Shown: piece after piece, positions 22,411 to 34,272 of the stretch
Position numbering within the stretch: the stretch's first letter is position 1
Layout of the letters: the number at the start of each line of letters is the position of its first letter
NCBI GenBank assembly: GCA_928212115.1
Contig: CAKMRJ010005523.1
Span: 107,796,322-107,860,321 of the forward strand
DNA from: Lactuca virosa
Lineage: Eukaryota > Streptophyta > Magnoliopsida > Asterales > Asteraceae
Length of the DNA: 64,000 bases
Direction: 5' to 3'
Notes under the pieces: model-generated
Databases searched by the model: none
The model's input: the letters and a program-made list of their open reading frames with translations, nothing else
Told to the model about the DNA's origin: nothing
Translations under genes and position numbers: made by a program

Positions 22411-25365
22411 CTAACTACTAAAACTAATATCATCTTTCAGTCCTATGCTCCGAGCATGCTGAATATGCTTAGCCCTACTCAGACCCTTTGTGAGGGGATC
22501 TGCTGGGTTATCTTCAGATGACACCCTCTTTACTACAAGATGGCCTTCTTCTACTTTATGTCTGATAAAATGGTACTTTCTGTCGATATGTCTGGTTTTA
22601 CCATGATCTCTTGGTTCCTTTGTCAAGGCAACCACTCCTTCATTCAGTAAAAATACCCAGCCAGATTGAGAATGGAACTTATCTCTATCTGTTTGAAAAC
22701 TGGTATCACTGTAACCATCTACTCTTAAAGTATCATTGCCACCAAGCACAAGGACCCAGTCCTTTGTCCTTCGCAAATACTTGAGTATATTCTTAACCGC
22801 TATCCAATGAGCTCTACTCGGGTTTCCCTGATAGCGACTGACCATGCTTAAGCAAATACCACATCAGGGCGAGTACATGTCATAGCGTACATGATCGATC
22901 CGACAGTGGAAGCATAAGGTACACGACTCATGTCTGCTATTTCCTCATCTGTACTCAGGCATTGAGTCTTACTCAATTTGGTATTGCTCTGGATAGGTAG
23001 CTCCCCCTTCTTGGAATTTTCCATACTAAACCTCTTTAGTACCTTATCCAAGTATGTGCTCTGACTAAGTCCAATTAGTCTCTTCTTTCTATCTCTCAAT
23101 ATTCTAATCCCAAGAATATAGGCAGCTTCTCCAAGGTCTTTCATGGCAAAACACTTTCCAAGCCAAGACTTAACATCTTTCAAGGTTGGAACGCCGTTAC
23201 CAATGAGTAATATGGCATCGACATATAACACCAGAAAAGTTACTATACTCCCACTAGCCTTGATATACACACAAAACTCATCTTCACTTCCAGAGACACC
23301 AAACTCTTTGACTTTCTCATGGAAGCAAAGATTCCAGCTGCGAGATGCTTGTTTCAATCCACAAATGGATTTCTCAAGCTTGCACACTCTATTGGGAAAC
23401 TTTGCATCAACAAAACTCTCTGGCGGATTCATGTAAACATCCTCAGCCAACTTCCCGTTAAGAAAAGCAGTCTTGACATCCATCTGCCAGATTTCATAGT
23501 CATGAAAGGCAGCTATGGCGAGCAATATCCTAATGTATTTAATCTTGGCTACTGGCGAAAAGGTCTCATCATAGTCAACCCCTGGGGTTTGAGTGAAACC
23601 TTTTGCAACCAGTCGAGCCTTGAATGTGTGCACATTTCCATCCATGTATGTCTTCTTCTTGAAGATCCATTTGCACCCAACTGTTACGACCTGGTGCACT
23701 TTCAACCAAAATTCCAAACTTGGTTGTCATACATGGACTTAATCTCGCTTTCCATTGCCTCTTTCCACTTGGAAGCCTCTGGGCCTGCCATTGCTTCCTT
23801 ATAAGTAACTGGTTCATCTAAATTACCAGTGTCCTATCACTGATGAATGTGTCACCATCTGAAGTAATATGAAAACCATACAACTCAGGTGGCACACTCA
23901 CCCTAGTGGATCTTCGAAGAGGTAATGAGTTATCAACTGGTTCAACAGGAACTGTTTCCTCTGGTTGAGTGCTAGTGTCATCTAAGGTTCCTTCATTGGC
24001 TAACTCTTGAATTTCTTCAAGGTCAATGGTGCTCCCACTGTCCTCTTTGAATATGAGCTCTCTTTCTAGAAAGACTCCTCTTCGTGCTACAAAGACCACG
24101 TTTTCACTAGGTCTGTAGAACAAATATCCAAAAGACTGCTTTGGGTAACCAATGAAAACACATTTCTCACTTCTAGCTGCTAGCTGTCGTGAGTCTCTCG
24201 TCTTACGAAAGCTTCACAACCCCAGACTATAATATGCTAATGAGGGAACTTTCCCCGTCCACATTTCGTGAGGTTTTTGGCAACCTTCTTTGTAGGGACA
24301 AGATTGAGGATGTGGGCGGCTGTCTCTAAGGCATACCCCCAGAAGTGAATAGGAAGGAAGCACGACTCATCATAGAACGAACCATGTCTAACAAGGTTCG
24401 ATTACGCCTCTCAGCTACACCATTTAACTGTGGTGTCCTAGGAGGAGTTAATTGTGAGACTATCCCACATTCTTTCAGATAGTCGTTGAACTCGATACTA
24501 AGATACTCCCCGCCTCTATCGGATCTAAGTACCTTTATCTTCCTGCCCAATTGATTTTCGACCTCATGCTTAAACTCTTTGAACTTTTCAAAGGTTTCTG
24601 ACTTATGTTTGATTAAGTAGATATACCATATCTGCTATAATCATCAGTGAAAGTCACATAGAATCGATTAGCATCCCTTGTAGTTGATCTGAAGGGCCCA
24701 CACACATCTGTGTGTATGAGATCCAACAGACCTTCACCTCTTTCACAAGACCCTGTGAATGGTGATTTTGTCATCTTTCCCAAAAGACAAGATTCACACA
24801 TATCATCTGATTTTAGGTCAAATGATTCCAACACTCCATCCTTTTGGAGTTGGGCTATGCGTTTCTTGTTAATGTGTCCAAGACGACAATGCCACAAGCA
24901 TGCCTTGTCTACACTATTAGACAAGTCTATTAAATACACTATTTCCTAAGCTATCAACACAAGTCACTGTTTCATACACACCATCACAAGGTAAAGCTTC
25001 AAACACAAAAACACCATTCTTATAAACAAAAATTGAACCATTCAAATCGTTAAAAGAATATTTAAAACCTTGTCTGAACAATGCATGAAATGAAATATGT
25101 TTCTCGTCATCTCAGACGAATAGCAAAATTTAATAAATCTAATCTAACATCATTACTAAGCAAAAGTTGATAAACTCCGATCTTGGTCACTGGTGAAGAC
25201 TTCTTGTTTCCCATGATCAAGTTTATCCTTCCTCGCTCTATCTCCTCACTTTCTTTAGCCCCTGTAAATCAGAACAGATGTGAAAACCACATCCTGTATC
25301 AAGGACCCATGAACGAGAAGATAATGAAATATTAGAAGAAATAGTGTAAATACCTGTTGAAGATG
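22411..25365 (-). pseudogene. pol: Element D pol: protease, integrase, RT, RNase H remnant
   Basis: Read on minus. The protease V-L-D-T-G-C-G-F-H lies near 25270-25320. The integrase finger (L-W-H-C-R-L-G-H ... C-E-S-C) and core D-D-E (T-D-D-Y-S-R, S-D-R-G-G-E-Y, P-Q-L-N-G-V-A-E) span 24939-24330, with a frameshift near 24620. RT runs from about 23817 to 22848 with a frameshift near 23700. Its active site reads Y-V-D-A near 23214-23225, so the second catalytic Asp is lost. RNase H (22845-22411) lacks its middle: N-E-G-V-V joins directly to A-L-T-K-E-P near 22630-22645, removing the S-T-x-A-E-Y region. It cannot be functional. Confidence 0.88.
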
Positions 25366-26258
25366 GCTTCACTTTGCCATCTTTGATATCCTGCAAATAT
25401 TTTGGGCAACTTCTCTTCCATTGCCCTTTGTCATTGCAATAAAAGCAATCTGCATCTTTTGGATCAGAAACATGGGGAATGGTAGCATTGGGCTTAGCCT
25501 TTGGGCCATTACTAGATGACCCAGCTTGAGCCTTGTTCTTCCAGTTTTGCTTAGGAGGACCTTTCCTCTTTTCCCCTTTCCCTGTCCAATAGCCAAGACA
25601 GGGGCACTTGCAGGAATGGAGGCTATACTTTTACCCTTCATCCCTGCTTCAGCTGTCTGCAACAAGTTGTGCAATTGGGCCAGTGTCTGCTCAGTGTTGT
25701 TCAAATGGTAAGTTAGAATAAACTGATAACAATCAGTAATGAGTTCAAGACCATGTCAATGGCCAATTACTCATCAAAGTGAATGTTGAGCTTGACCAAA
25801 CGCTCTATGTAGCGTTGCATTCTTTGCACATGAGACACAACTGACTCCCTTCTTTCATCTTGCAAGCCATGAGTGACTTGACTACTTCAAAATTTCTTGA
25901 CGAGCTCACTTATGGTACTTTTCCATAAGGTCCTTGTTCATATCAAAGGGCCAGTAGTCCTCATAGTACCTCTGCAGTTCTGGGGACATGGTTGCGAGCA
26001 CGATGCATGCCACTTTGGTAGCATCATCATAATGTTTCTTGTAGGCAGCATATTCATTAGGAGTAGCTTTAGACTCATCAAGCTCTTTGAGCTCCTTTTC
26101 AAGGACATATTCTTTGTCCTAAATCGAAGCGCCATCTTGATGTTACGCATCCAATCGTTATAGTTAGAGCCATCCATAACGACTTTGGAGCAAATGTTGA
26201 GCAAAGAGAAGTTGTGGTTGGAGGATGATGAAGCAGAAGTGTTTCCAGGAGTAGACAT
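25366..26258 (-). pseudogene. gag: Element D gag, frameshifted
   Basis: The ATG at 26258 (M-S-T-P-G-N) opens a copia capsid domain with D-G-S-N-Y-N-D-W near the start. About 45 codons in, a 1-base loss near 26125 shifts the frame; the expected helices continue in another frame down to about 25930. Further breaks lie near 25890 and 25560. The zinc knuckle near 25400-25440 reads C-F-Y-C-N-D-K-G-Q-W-K-R-S-C: the metal-binding His is Gln. The relative in C keeps the His. Confidence 0.8.
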
Positions 26259-26608
26259 CTGAAAAGAAAGAAAGTTTTAGTTAGATTTCAAGATACCTGA
26301 ATATAATAACCCAAAGATATAATATCAAGGTTAGGATCCAACTATGAAGATTCACAACTTAGAAATGGGATGCCCAGATCCAAGTGTAAATTTCATAAAG
26401 GTAGGTGAATGACGATTCACCAATTCCACCATTAGATGAAATAAACGAAGTGAAATTCCTAATTCTTTTGAGATACATTGAAACTATTCAATGGCATGTT
26501 TTAATCTCGGATTATGCTCTTCTATTGTGACTGGGATGCCAAGGATCACAACAAGATGTGAATAACCATGCAATGTGCTTGGTACCTCATTGTCTTTATC
26601 ATTAACTA

Positions 26609-26722
26609 TTGATGTGCTCGGTAAACCACCACGCTCCATCAAAATGACAATTATGAGATACCCATTACTACTCTTTATTAGTGCCTTTTAGTGTGCTGGT
26701 TAACCACACACGCTCCACTAAC
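26609..26722 (-). promoter_or_regulatory. Paired hairpins in the leader of D
   Basis: Hairpin 1 (26688-26722): sense stem TTAGTG/CACTAA with a GGTTAACC loop. Hairpin 2 (26609-26642): perfect stem TTGATG/CATCAA with a GGTTTACC loop. They sit about 80 nt apart and about 350 nt before gag, as in C and E, with changed stems that still pair. Confidence 0.65.
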
Positions 26723-26859
26723 GACCAATAAAGCATAATGTGCAATTTCATGGATTAGCATACTTTTCACATTTTTCCTAAAGTAACTAGAGTTGGGATT
26801 TTGTAAAATAATGTTCTAGTACTTTCTTTAATAACATTATACTTTTAATGAGATGTAGT

Positions 26860-27012
26860 TGTCCTATCAAACTCGTTCTGCTAACGATCCTCCACTAATC
26901 AAGGAAGCGGTGGGTGAGAGTGGACACCCATTGAACTACCATTTTATAGGCAGTTTCCTTATACCCCCCTTATAGACTAGCTTCGTGAATGAGGCATACT
27001 AGCGATTTGACT
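26860..27012 (-). promoter_or_regulatory. Conserved leader block of D
   Basis: Matches 14932-15080 in C and 33275-33415 in E. It keeps GGGTG/CACCC around TCCACTCT (sense). The rest of the D leader (27013-27570) is AT-rich with AAACCCTAA-like phrases and no gene. Confidence 0.6.
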
Positions 27013-27570
27013 GACCATATTCTTATACATATATAATATTTAACTTTTAATTATAATATATATATAAGGTGTGTTTTAAACTTTTTTAAAACTTTAGGGT
27101 TTATATATAAATTTCGAAAATTAAGACATTAATTTTAAATTTAAAATAAACCAAATAACTATATTTAATATTTATCTATTAATTAACTTTTAACTAATTT
27201 ATTAAATCTTGTAAGGATTATCTAATTAAATTAAACAATTAATTTAATCCTAATCCATATCGCTTCTAGATTTCGAAAATATGGGGATAGGATAATTTCC
27301 TTATTTTTCTCAATTATCCAATAAGGCAACTATTATCCAAAACAAAGAAACCCTAAAAGGGACTAGAAAATTTGGAAATTTTAAGGGAGGAGGCAAGGGT
27401 TTCCAAAACCCTAACCCTAATTTCGATTAGGGTTCATGGAGGCTAGGGTTTTTCGAAAACCCTTTGAACCAAAACCCTAAAAATCGAAAATTTTGGCCTT
27501 TAGGGTTTAATGGCTATAAACCCTAATTTGCAATTCAACTATTATAGCAATTCAATTTAAAACAAACAAT

Positions 27571-27583
27571 GGATCTGATACCA
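27571..27583 (-). promoter_or_regulatory. Primer-binding site of element D
   Basis: Minus strand TGGTATCAGATCC, one base from the LTR; it differs from C by one base (G to T). tRNA-Met type. Confidence 0.88.
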
Positions 27584-27584
27584 C

Positions 27585-28441
27585 TGATGGATTTTGGGTA
27601 AAACAAATAAACTAGAAAACAATTCCTAAGTTCACATGCAACCTACTTTGGATCTATGTTTTAACTATTGAACATATAACTTTGAATTGCAAAACAAGAA
27701 CCGTAGAGGAGAGTGGCTATTTTCGAAAATAACTAACTAGGGTTTAAGAGTTACATACCTTTCAAATGTTATAGCAAACAATTGACAATCCTCTTGATCT
27801 TGATCTTGATCTTCTTAGAAGCTTAGCACCACAAATGTAATGCCTCTAATGGAATCACACCCAAGAGCTAGCAAGAAGGAAACTTATAAGGAGAGAGAGG
27901 CTAGGGTATGAAAAATTTGGCCTAGGGTTTCTTCCAAGGTAGGAGTGGCCGAATTTAGGAGTTGGGAGGCTCCTTATATAGCTGAGGGATCTAGGGTTTA
28001 GGGAAAACCCTAATACTCCTTTGCTTGGGGCCTAAGCTAATCCAAAGGCCTTATCCAAAGCCCCTTGGACGAAATTGTTAGGGTTTCCCCTATAGATTTC
28101 GTCCACCTCCTTCCAAGGAGGTTCTGGAGCCTTCCACTCAACTATCTGATAATTGCAAACTAGTCCCTACACTTTATAATTAATACTTTTAACCCCAAAA
28201 TTAATTCTGATTAATTTATGGCTAACTATTAATTAAACATAATGATTTCTAATTAATATATTAATCTTTTAACATATTAATAAATCATTTATATTAATTT
28301 ATTAATCTTATAAATTAATATCTCTCCTTTCATAATTTCCTTGTCCAGTTGCTAGGTTTGAGGGCAACCCAAAAGGACTGTGCTGCTATCAATTCAAGTA
28401 CATACCAATTATAGTTATGGGCGTAGACACCTAATCCAACA
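27585..28441 (-). repeat. 5' LTR of element D
   Basis: 857 bp, + strand TGATGGATTTTGGG to CTAATCCAACA. It keeps the TG/CA ends. The TATA box (minus TATATAAGG) lies near 27974-27982. It is about 60 bp longer than the partner LTR because of an AT-rich segment near 28256-28320. Confidence 0.9.
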
Positions 28442-28446
28442 AAACC

Positions 28447-28485
28447 TAGACACAAGCATCAGGGTTTGCATGAGCACATAGGATG
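28447..28485 (+). repeat. 3' LTR of element C, middle segment
   Basis: 39 bases (TAGACACAAGC ... CATAGGATG) between D and E that align to 14065-14105 of the 5' LTR. GGATG at 28481-28485 is the duplicated target of E. Confidence 0.85.
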
Positions 28486-29238
28486 TGTTGGGTTATGAGC
28501 ATTCTAACACTCCTAAGTGTACATGCAACCCTAAATACCTTGGATCTATGTTTTCTCTATTATACATACAATTATGAACATCCAATTTATTATCCTAATC
28601 TAGCATACAAAATAATAAATATAACAAGATAGAATACATACCTCTTTGATGTAGAATGTCTTCATGAAGCTTGAGTGCCTAGTGCCCCAAGTGTGACACC
28701 TCAAATGGTTCACACAACACCAAATACACTTGGAATAACTTGAGAGAAACTTGAACACTCCTTGAAATCGTCTAGCCCTCACACTCACACATTAATGCAC
28801 GATTTCTTGAGCCATGGGATTCTTTTATATGGTGGCTATTAGGGTTACACCATGTAACTCATAACTTTACCCATTCCTTATGCTCCATGGATTTTAACCT
28901 CCATGGAGTATCTATGGGTCACCCCATGGACTTAGTCCAACATAAGGAATCTTGGATCACAAGCCCACATATATAAGAATGAATGATTTACACAATCAAC
29001 CCATATATTTAATTAGTCTCCTTTTGATCACTTAATTAATTCCAAATTAATTCTTGATCAATACTAATTAAATAACCTTATTAATATATTAGAACTGATA
29101 ATATATTAACCAACCTTAAGTGTTATTTCTCTCATTATAGTCTATCCAAATGCATGATGCCATGCAACCCAAATGGACCATGCCGGGTCGGGTCAAGTCT
29201 TACCAATTATAGTTATGGACTTAGACATTAATCCAACA
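28486..29238 (-). repeat. 3' LTR of element E
   Basis: 753 bp, + strand TGTTGGGTTATGAGC to TTAATCCAACA. TATA-like minus CATATAAAAG near 28823-28832. Followed on the + strand by the tract GTCTCCCACTTGG (polypurine on the minus strand). Confidence 0.9.
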
Positions 29239-30487
29239 GTCTCCCACTTGGATAAGTCTAAAACTATTATTGCGTATGACTTCAGGAACCGATCAACAAT
29301 CGTAGCTCTCAAAAGCTTCTGTTGAACTCTGACCTTGTCGATGAACTCTGACCTTTGTCAATGACTTGTCCATTAGATAAGGGATCATATATTCCTCTTA
29401 ATGATTATGCACGAAGTCAGAAAGACTTGACAACAATCATTACAGAGCATTCCAAAGGACATCAGCTCCTTGGAAACATCCTTCTTTCATTAAGTTTCCT
29501 AATCTTACACAGATTGAATAATTTCTAACTTTGAAACATGTCCATATTCCATTTTGACTATCACTTCTGAACAAGAGTTGCCTCCTTACAGATTATGTCA
29601 ATATGGTCCTTCCAGAATTAACATTATACTTCCAACTGTCCTTGAGCAACCAATCTTTGGTAAACCTTAGATTGTCCTCGACAATTGCTTAATCATTTTA
29701 GTCATATCCAATTCTAGACCTTTTCCCTTCATAATGCCCCAGGTATTTGGAAAATTTTAGAAAGGATGAATATAGCACATGTAATCAATCCTATATCCGA
29801 AGCATATGGGACACGATTCATGATGTCTCACATAAAGACTAAACCAGTCTTTTGCTATAATATTTCCATTTCAATTTGCCAAGTTCGCAAAATTCAGATT
29901 ATGAAAAGGGATGTCGTAATCATAATCGAATTTTAGAACGCAAATAATGGACCCATATATAGAATTTCCTTATGTTGAGCCATTCCAACATGAAATTCAT
30001 ATATATATCCTTGATTAAATACGATTAAAATCTCAATCTAAGCTTTTTAGAATTGAAATGAAGTATAATTTCCTCTCCCTTAATTATAGCAAAACAACTT
30101 TTTCAACCCCTGCAACCTCACGAATTGAAACTTTTGTTTTCTATAATTAACATTGCTAACTTGCAACCTTTTTCATAATTATCATGCTCCCACTAACATG
30201 ATGATTATTAGCATAACACTTATGCTCCCACTAGCTTTGACATGTACTGATGATTATTAGCATAACACTTATGCTCCCACTAGCTTTGACATGTACTCAG
30301 AAATCAGCTGACTTTCTTACCAAAGTTCAGATTTCTAATACTAGATTGTTTTGATAAAACTTTATCAAAATCATACACCTCTCTTAGATAGCTAACATGT
30401 ATGTCTAAACAATTTTAGAACTATGAAAAGGGATGCCGTAATCATAGTCTCAATTGTTTAGACCTTTGCCACTTCTCACAAGTCCAT

Positions 30488-30523
30488 GTTAGTGTGCCGG
30501 TAAACCACACACGCTCCACTAAC
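30488..30523 (-). promoter_or_regulatory. Third, displaced copy of the family hairpin in E
   Basis: Perfect stem GTTAGTG/CACTAAC with loop GGTAAACC (+ strand), far downstream of gag. C has no counterpart at the matching place, so E gained it or C lost it. Confidence 0.55.
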
Positions 30524-31811
30524 GACTTTGAGAATGCAAATATCACAATTGCTATCTAGCTAAAATCTACTTAGTGAAAGTGTTTCCTCACCATCATTTT
30601 CATGAATCGGAGAGAAACCTTATGACACTTAGATTTAATAGTGTATGTGTTCTTATCCATGTGAATTTGTCAAAACCATAATCACAAGACAAGGTTAGTG
30701 ACAAATCCAAACTCATATTGATTAAACTTGTGCAATCTTAAATTCTTGCCATTTGGCAGCTCAGGTGCCTGCCATTGCTTCCAAGTAGTTGTGCAACCAA
30801 TTGAGAACTCTCAGAACTCCTATGCAAAGCCAACTTGAATAGGCACAAAAATTTCAACACGATAGGTTATAAACCTCAAGTCGTGTGCTAGTGAAGGACT
30901 TTAGGTTTTATTCTTGATTAAGTCTTGAAACTTTCAAGAGCTTTAAGACTCCCACTGTCCTCTTGACATATAAGACTCCCTTGTCAAATATTCAAGAGAT
31001 AGTGCGGATTCTTTATCAAGACTAACACTTTACACAATTGGCCTAAGTTGGTCTCTGTTTTATCCAAAACATCACAACTTACCAATTTCAAATGTACAAG
31101 AGTAGATAACCTTTTACTCTTACATTTGACTAGTGTTAACAAACCCTCTTTAAGATATGTCACTCAAGTTACAATCTTGGAGTATGACTCTAAGAATTGT
31201 TTTGGAACGAAGTATGACTCATTTTTTTGATTTAACCATTTCAACAATTCATGACTCCTCTTCTTAGTCATAAGAATGCACTAAGATGACTTTAGAGGAC
31301 CAATTGTGATATGGTATCTTAATCATTAAGATGATCATAAACATGATACTAAAGTACTCTCCCATCTTTTCAGATTTGAGAAACTTTTATCTTTCTGCCA
31401 TACTTTGATTCTTCTTATTCGTTCTGTCTCACATTGAAACTTCTCCAATGCTACAGACTTATACTTAAACTTATAAGTATAACCATATTTACTGAACTTA
31501 AGTAAATCATGACGAATAGTCTTCTTGATCTTTTGTGGTGGACTTGACCAGTGCACAAGAATGTGTACTCGATCCCTTAGTCCTTTCCTTATTCACATAA
31601 GGAATTAGTCTTAATTTTCCAAGCTGAAAGTTCTCATTCATCATACTATACAACTTGCATGATTCCAAGTTTCGGTCCAATTGAACCTTGGGTGATGAGA
31701 ATCTTTTCTTATTTGGTAATATTAGACACTACCACAACCGAAAGAATCAAATCCATTTTTCCAATATTACTATCAATGGAATCTTATAAGCAACAACTTT
31801 TCACAAATGCC

Positions 31812-31892
31812 ATTGTAAGGATACTTAAAATAAATAAAATCAAAACCTTTTCTTTTATTTTAAAACTTTGCGGAAAAACTTATCCTTACAAT
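31812..31892 (-). promoter_or_regulatory. 12-bp inverted repeat downstream of gag in E
   Basis: ATTGTAAGGATA (31812-31823) and TATCCTTACAAT (31881-31892) are perfectly complementary across 57 AT-rich bases. Homologue of 16514-16579 in C. Confidence 0.55.
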
Positions 31893-32059
31893 CCATATGA
31901 AAACTTGTTGTTATCTATTCCTAAGCAATATAAATATCATAACTCTTAAGTAATAGCCCAAAATTCTGATCACCGAACCATGCGATTGAAATCCATCTTC
32001 GCGATCAGAATCAACATGTACTTAATAGAGTTAGACAATGGACTTTACCTGAAGTACAG

Positions 32060-32646
32060 CCAAACTTATTGACTTTAACATCCTTAGGTAAATTTGGTAG
32101 CTTCGTAACCAATGCCCCTTCCTTTGGCAATAGTTACCTATGGACCCTTGATAATGGGACTATCTCAGACTTCGCCTCTCTCTTTACCATTGGGTCAACC
32201 GAGTTGACTATGGCCGATCCCTTTCCATTGGGAAGAGAGAGCTTTACTGGATATCCAATGTCATCATTGTCAATGTCCATAGCGTTTTAGGAAGTTGATA
32301 TTAGCAAATAGATAAGATCATTAAGGGTCTTGTCTTAGTCTGTTTCATAGGATTCCCAAAAGAACTCACTATGTGACTTAGAAAGTAGTTGAGCCACCAA
32401 CTTTCTCAAGACTTTGACACCCAACTCTCCCGACTTGTCAATATGTGACTACATCTCCAAGATGTGATCACACCTAGACCTTTCCTTGCAATAGGGCTTG
32501 AGTGACCTTAAACTTTTTAGGAACTTGTGGGTTAGGGAGAATAATTGGAGGAGGTGAAAGAAGTATGATATCCATGGGACATCATCTCCATTTAGGAAAG
32601 CTTGTTTCAAGAGATTTGGGAAGATCATAAATGTCTAGAGCAGACA
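32060..32646 (-). pseudogene. gag: Element E gag, decayed
   Basis: On minus, the ATG at about 32646 opens a frame with D-L-P-K-S-L-E-T-S, like the L-P-K-S-L-G-T-S start of the intact gag of C. Frameshifts and stops follow within 60 bases, but similarity to C can be followed in changing frames to a ruined zinc knuckle near 32110-32140, where Y-C-Q-R-K-G-H-W is left and other cysteines are lost. E therefore depends on proteins in trans. A + strand ORF at 32069-32290 is only the shadow of this gag. Confidence 0.7.
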
Positions 32647-33013
32647 TCTTTTTGGGAGATATTCAAGATAGTTGATTTAAAGTCCTTAATATGACACCCA
32701 ATATGAAATATTAAGGCTAGGACCCAACAAACTATTTTATAACTTAGAAGAGGGATGCCGTAATCCAAGCTATAAAATATTTGAAGGTAGGTGAATGACG
32801 ATTCACCAATTTCCACCATGAAAAACGAAATAATTAATTAGGTTTTAATTGGATTTGAAAGTCCTAGATCTTTGAGATTCATTGAACTGTTCAAAGGCAT
32901 GTTTCAATCTCGAGTGTGCCCTTCAGGTTTTGTGACTGGGATGCCGAGGACCACAAAACAAGGTGTGAATAACCATGCAAATATACTTGGTACCCTTAAT
33001 ATTTACCCCCTAA

Positions 33014-33131
33014 TCAGTGTGCCGGTTAACCACACACGCTCCACCGATACTATGATAAATATTAAGTTACCCTTTGGCTACCTTGTTAAGTCCAGGTTAG
33101 TGTGCCGGTTAACCACACACGCTCCACTAAC
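33014..33131 (-). promoter_or_regulatory. Paired GGTTAACC-loop hairpins in the leader of E
   Basis: Hairpin 1 (33096-33131): perfect stem GTTAGTG/CACTAAC. Hairpin 2 (about 33013-33045): sense stem ATCGGTG/CACTGAT, fully paired if G-U is allowed, which holds only in the sense (minus) RNA. Both keep GGTTAACC in the loop. Confidence 0.7.
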
Positions 33132-33274
33132 GACTTAAGCAAAGTGCAAAGTGTAATTTCATGGGTTAGCACCAAATTCACATTTTCCTAAGTAACTAAG
33201 ATTGGGTATTAATAAGAGTTTAGTTACTTAGTATTTATCATTAATACTTTAATGAAAGGAGAATTATAGTCCTT

Positions 33275-33415
33275 GTCCTACCCGTTCGGCTAACGACCCT
33301 CCACCAGTCAAGGAAGCGGTGGGTGAGAGTGGACACCCATTAAACTGCCATTTTATAGGCAGTAACCTTATACCCCCCTTATAGACCGGCTTCGTGAATG
33401 AGGCCTACTAACGGT
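33275..33415 (-). promoter_or_regulatory. Conserved leader block of E
   Basis: Same block as C 14932-15080 and D 26860-27012. In sense it keeps perfect GGGTG/CACCC and CCACC/GGTGG pairs. The AT-rich stretch 33420-34255 beside it holds repeated AACTTGAGGACAAGTTATGG-like phrases (four copies, about 33657-33920) and no gene. Confidence 0.6.
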
Positions 33416-34258
33416 AAGACTGACTTTACTCTTATACATATATATAAATATTATTAACTTATAATATTATAAAGTATAAGGGTTGAATTTTAACTTTTAA
33501 AATTCTAAGGGCTAACTTGGAATTAAAGTATTCATAAGTGAAAACTTTTCAAATTCCAAAACTTGAGGGCAAGTTTTGAAACTATTCAAAACTAATTAAT
33601 TCCATAACTTATGAGTTTAAAGTAGTTTTAATTAAAACAAAAACTCTTCAAGTTCCATAACTTGAGGACAAGTTATGGAAGACTTTAAACTAATTAATAA
33701 AAAAAAATAACTTTTTTTTATTGTAACTTATGGAACTAATTAAGGTTACACTTTTTTTTTAATTTAATGAAGAGATTCTTGAACCTCCATAACTTGAGGA
33801 CAAGTTATGGAGTCATAAAACCATTTAATTAGAACTAGACTCTTCATTTTGTAACCTTTGCCAACTTTTATGAGTTTTATGATTCTTAAATGTGACTTTC
33901 ATATAACTTGAGGACAAGTTACAAAAACACACTTTGGAATCAACTCTTAGATTAAAATGGATTGAAAACAACTATTTCACACAACTTTTCTATTAATCTA
34001 AGAACCTCGACAAGATAATTCAAATCATCAATCTTCAAGAAATTAGCATGAACATACAAACTAATACAAATCTTGAAATTATGACAATTATCTTAGAAAT
34101 TGGATTAGCATGAACATTACCACATCAAAAACAAGTTTATAAGTCCAAAAACATCTTAGGGTAATGTTCCTAGTCCAATTCCAGCCAAAACAATCGAATA
34201 TATGCATCCAACTCGATTTTTCAGCTACTATTGCAAGTATAACAAGAAAACAAGCCTA

Positions 34259-34271
34259 GTCTCTGATACCA
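34259..34271 (-). promoter_or_regulatory. Primer-binding site of element E
   Basis: Minus TGGTATCAGAGAC beside the right LTR; tRNA-Met type with one change near the end. Sets the minus orientation. Confidence 0.85.
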
Positions 34272-34272
34272 C

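Larger units (their letters stand above)
20746..28441 (-). mobile_element. Element D: Ty1/copia with gag and pol, inserted in the 3' LTR of C
   Basis: 7,696 bp between two copies of AAACC (20741-20745, 28442-28446). On the minus strand: LTR, primer site, leader, gag, protease, integrase, RT, RNase H, 3' flank, LTR. Motif wording differs from the Sireviruses A, B and G (for example D-T-G-C-G protease, and no third ORF), so it is another copia lineage, perhaps Tork/TAR-like. By eye the LTRs differ at roughly 20 sites plus a 60-70 bp indel. Gag is frameshifted, RT has lost a catalytic Asp and RNase H is deleted internally. Confidence 0.9.
29239..32059 (-). other. Non-coding body of element E
   Basis: No pol motifs on either strand. 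It mirrors the body of C (for example 31140-31260 against C near 17100-17250, and 30060-30300 against C near 18100-18290). A 65-base unit with GCATAACACTTATGCTCCC is tandemly doubled near 30210-30300. Short ORFs here have no recognisable content. Confidence 0.7.

Noticed and set aside
27400..27540. Telomere-like AAACCCTAA phrases in D
   Set aside because: Scattered, not in a regular array; leader sequence of D.
28447..28485. A separate small insertion between D and E
   Set aside because: It aligns to the 5' LTR of C, so it is a leftover piece of the host LTR.
32069..32290. + strand ORF of 73 codons in E
   Set aside because: Reverse complement of the decayed gag of E.
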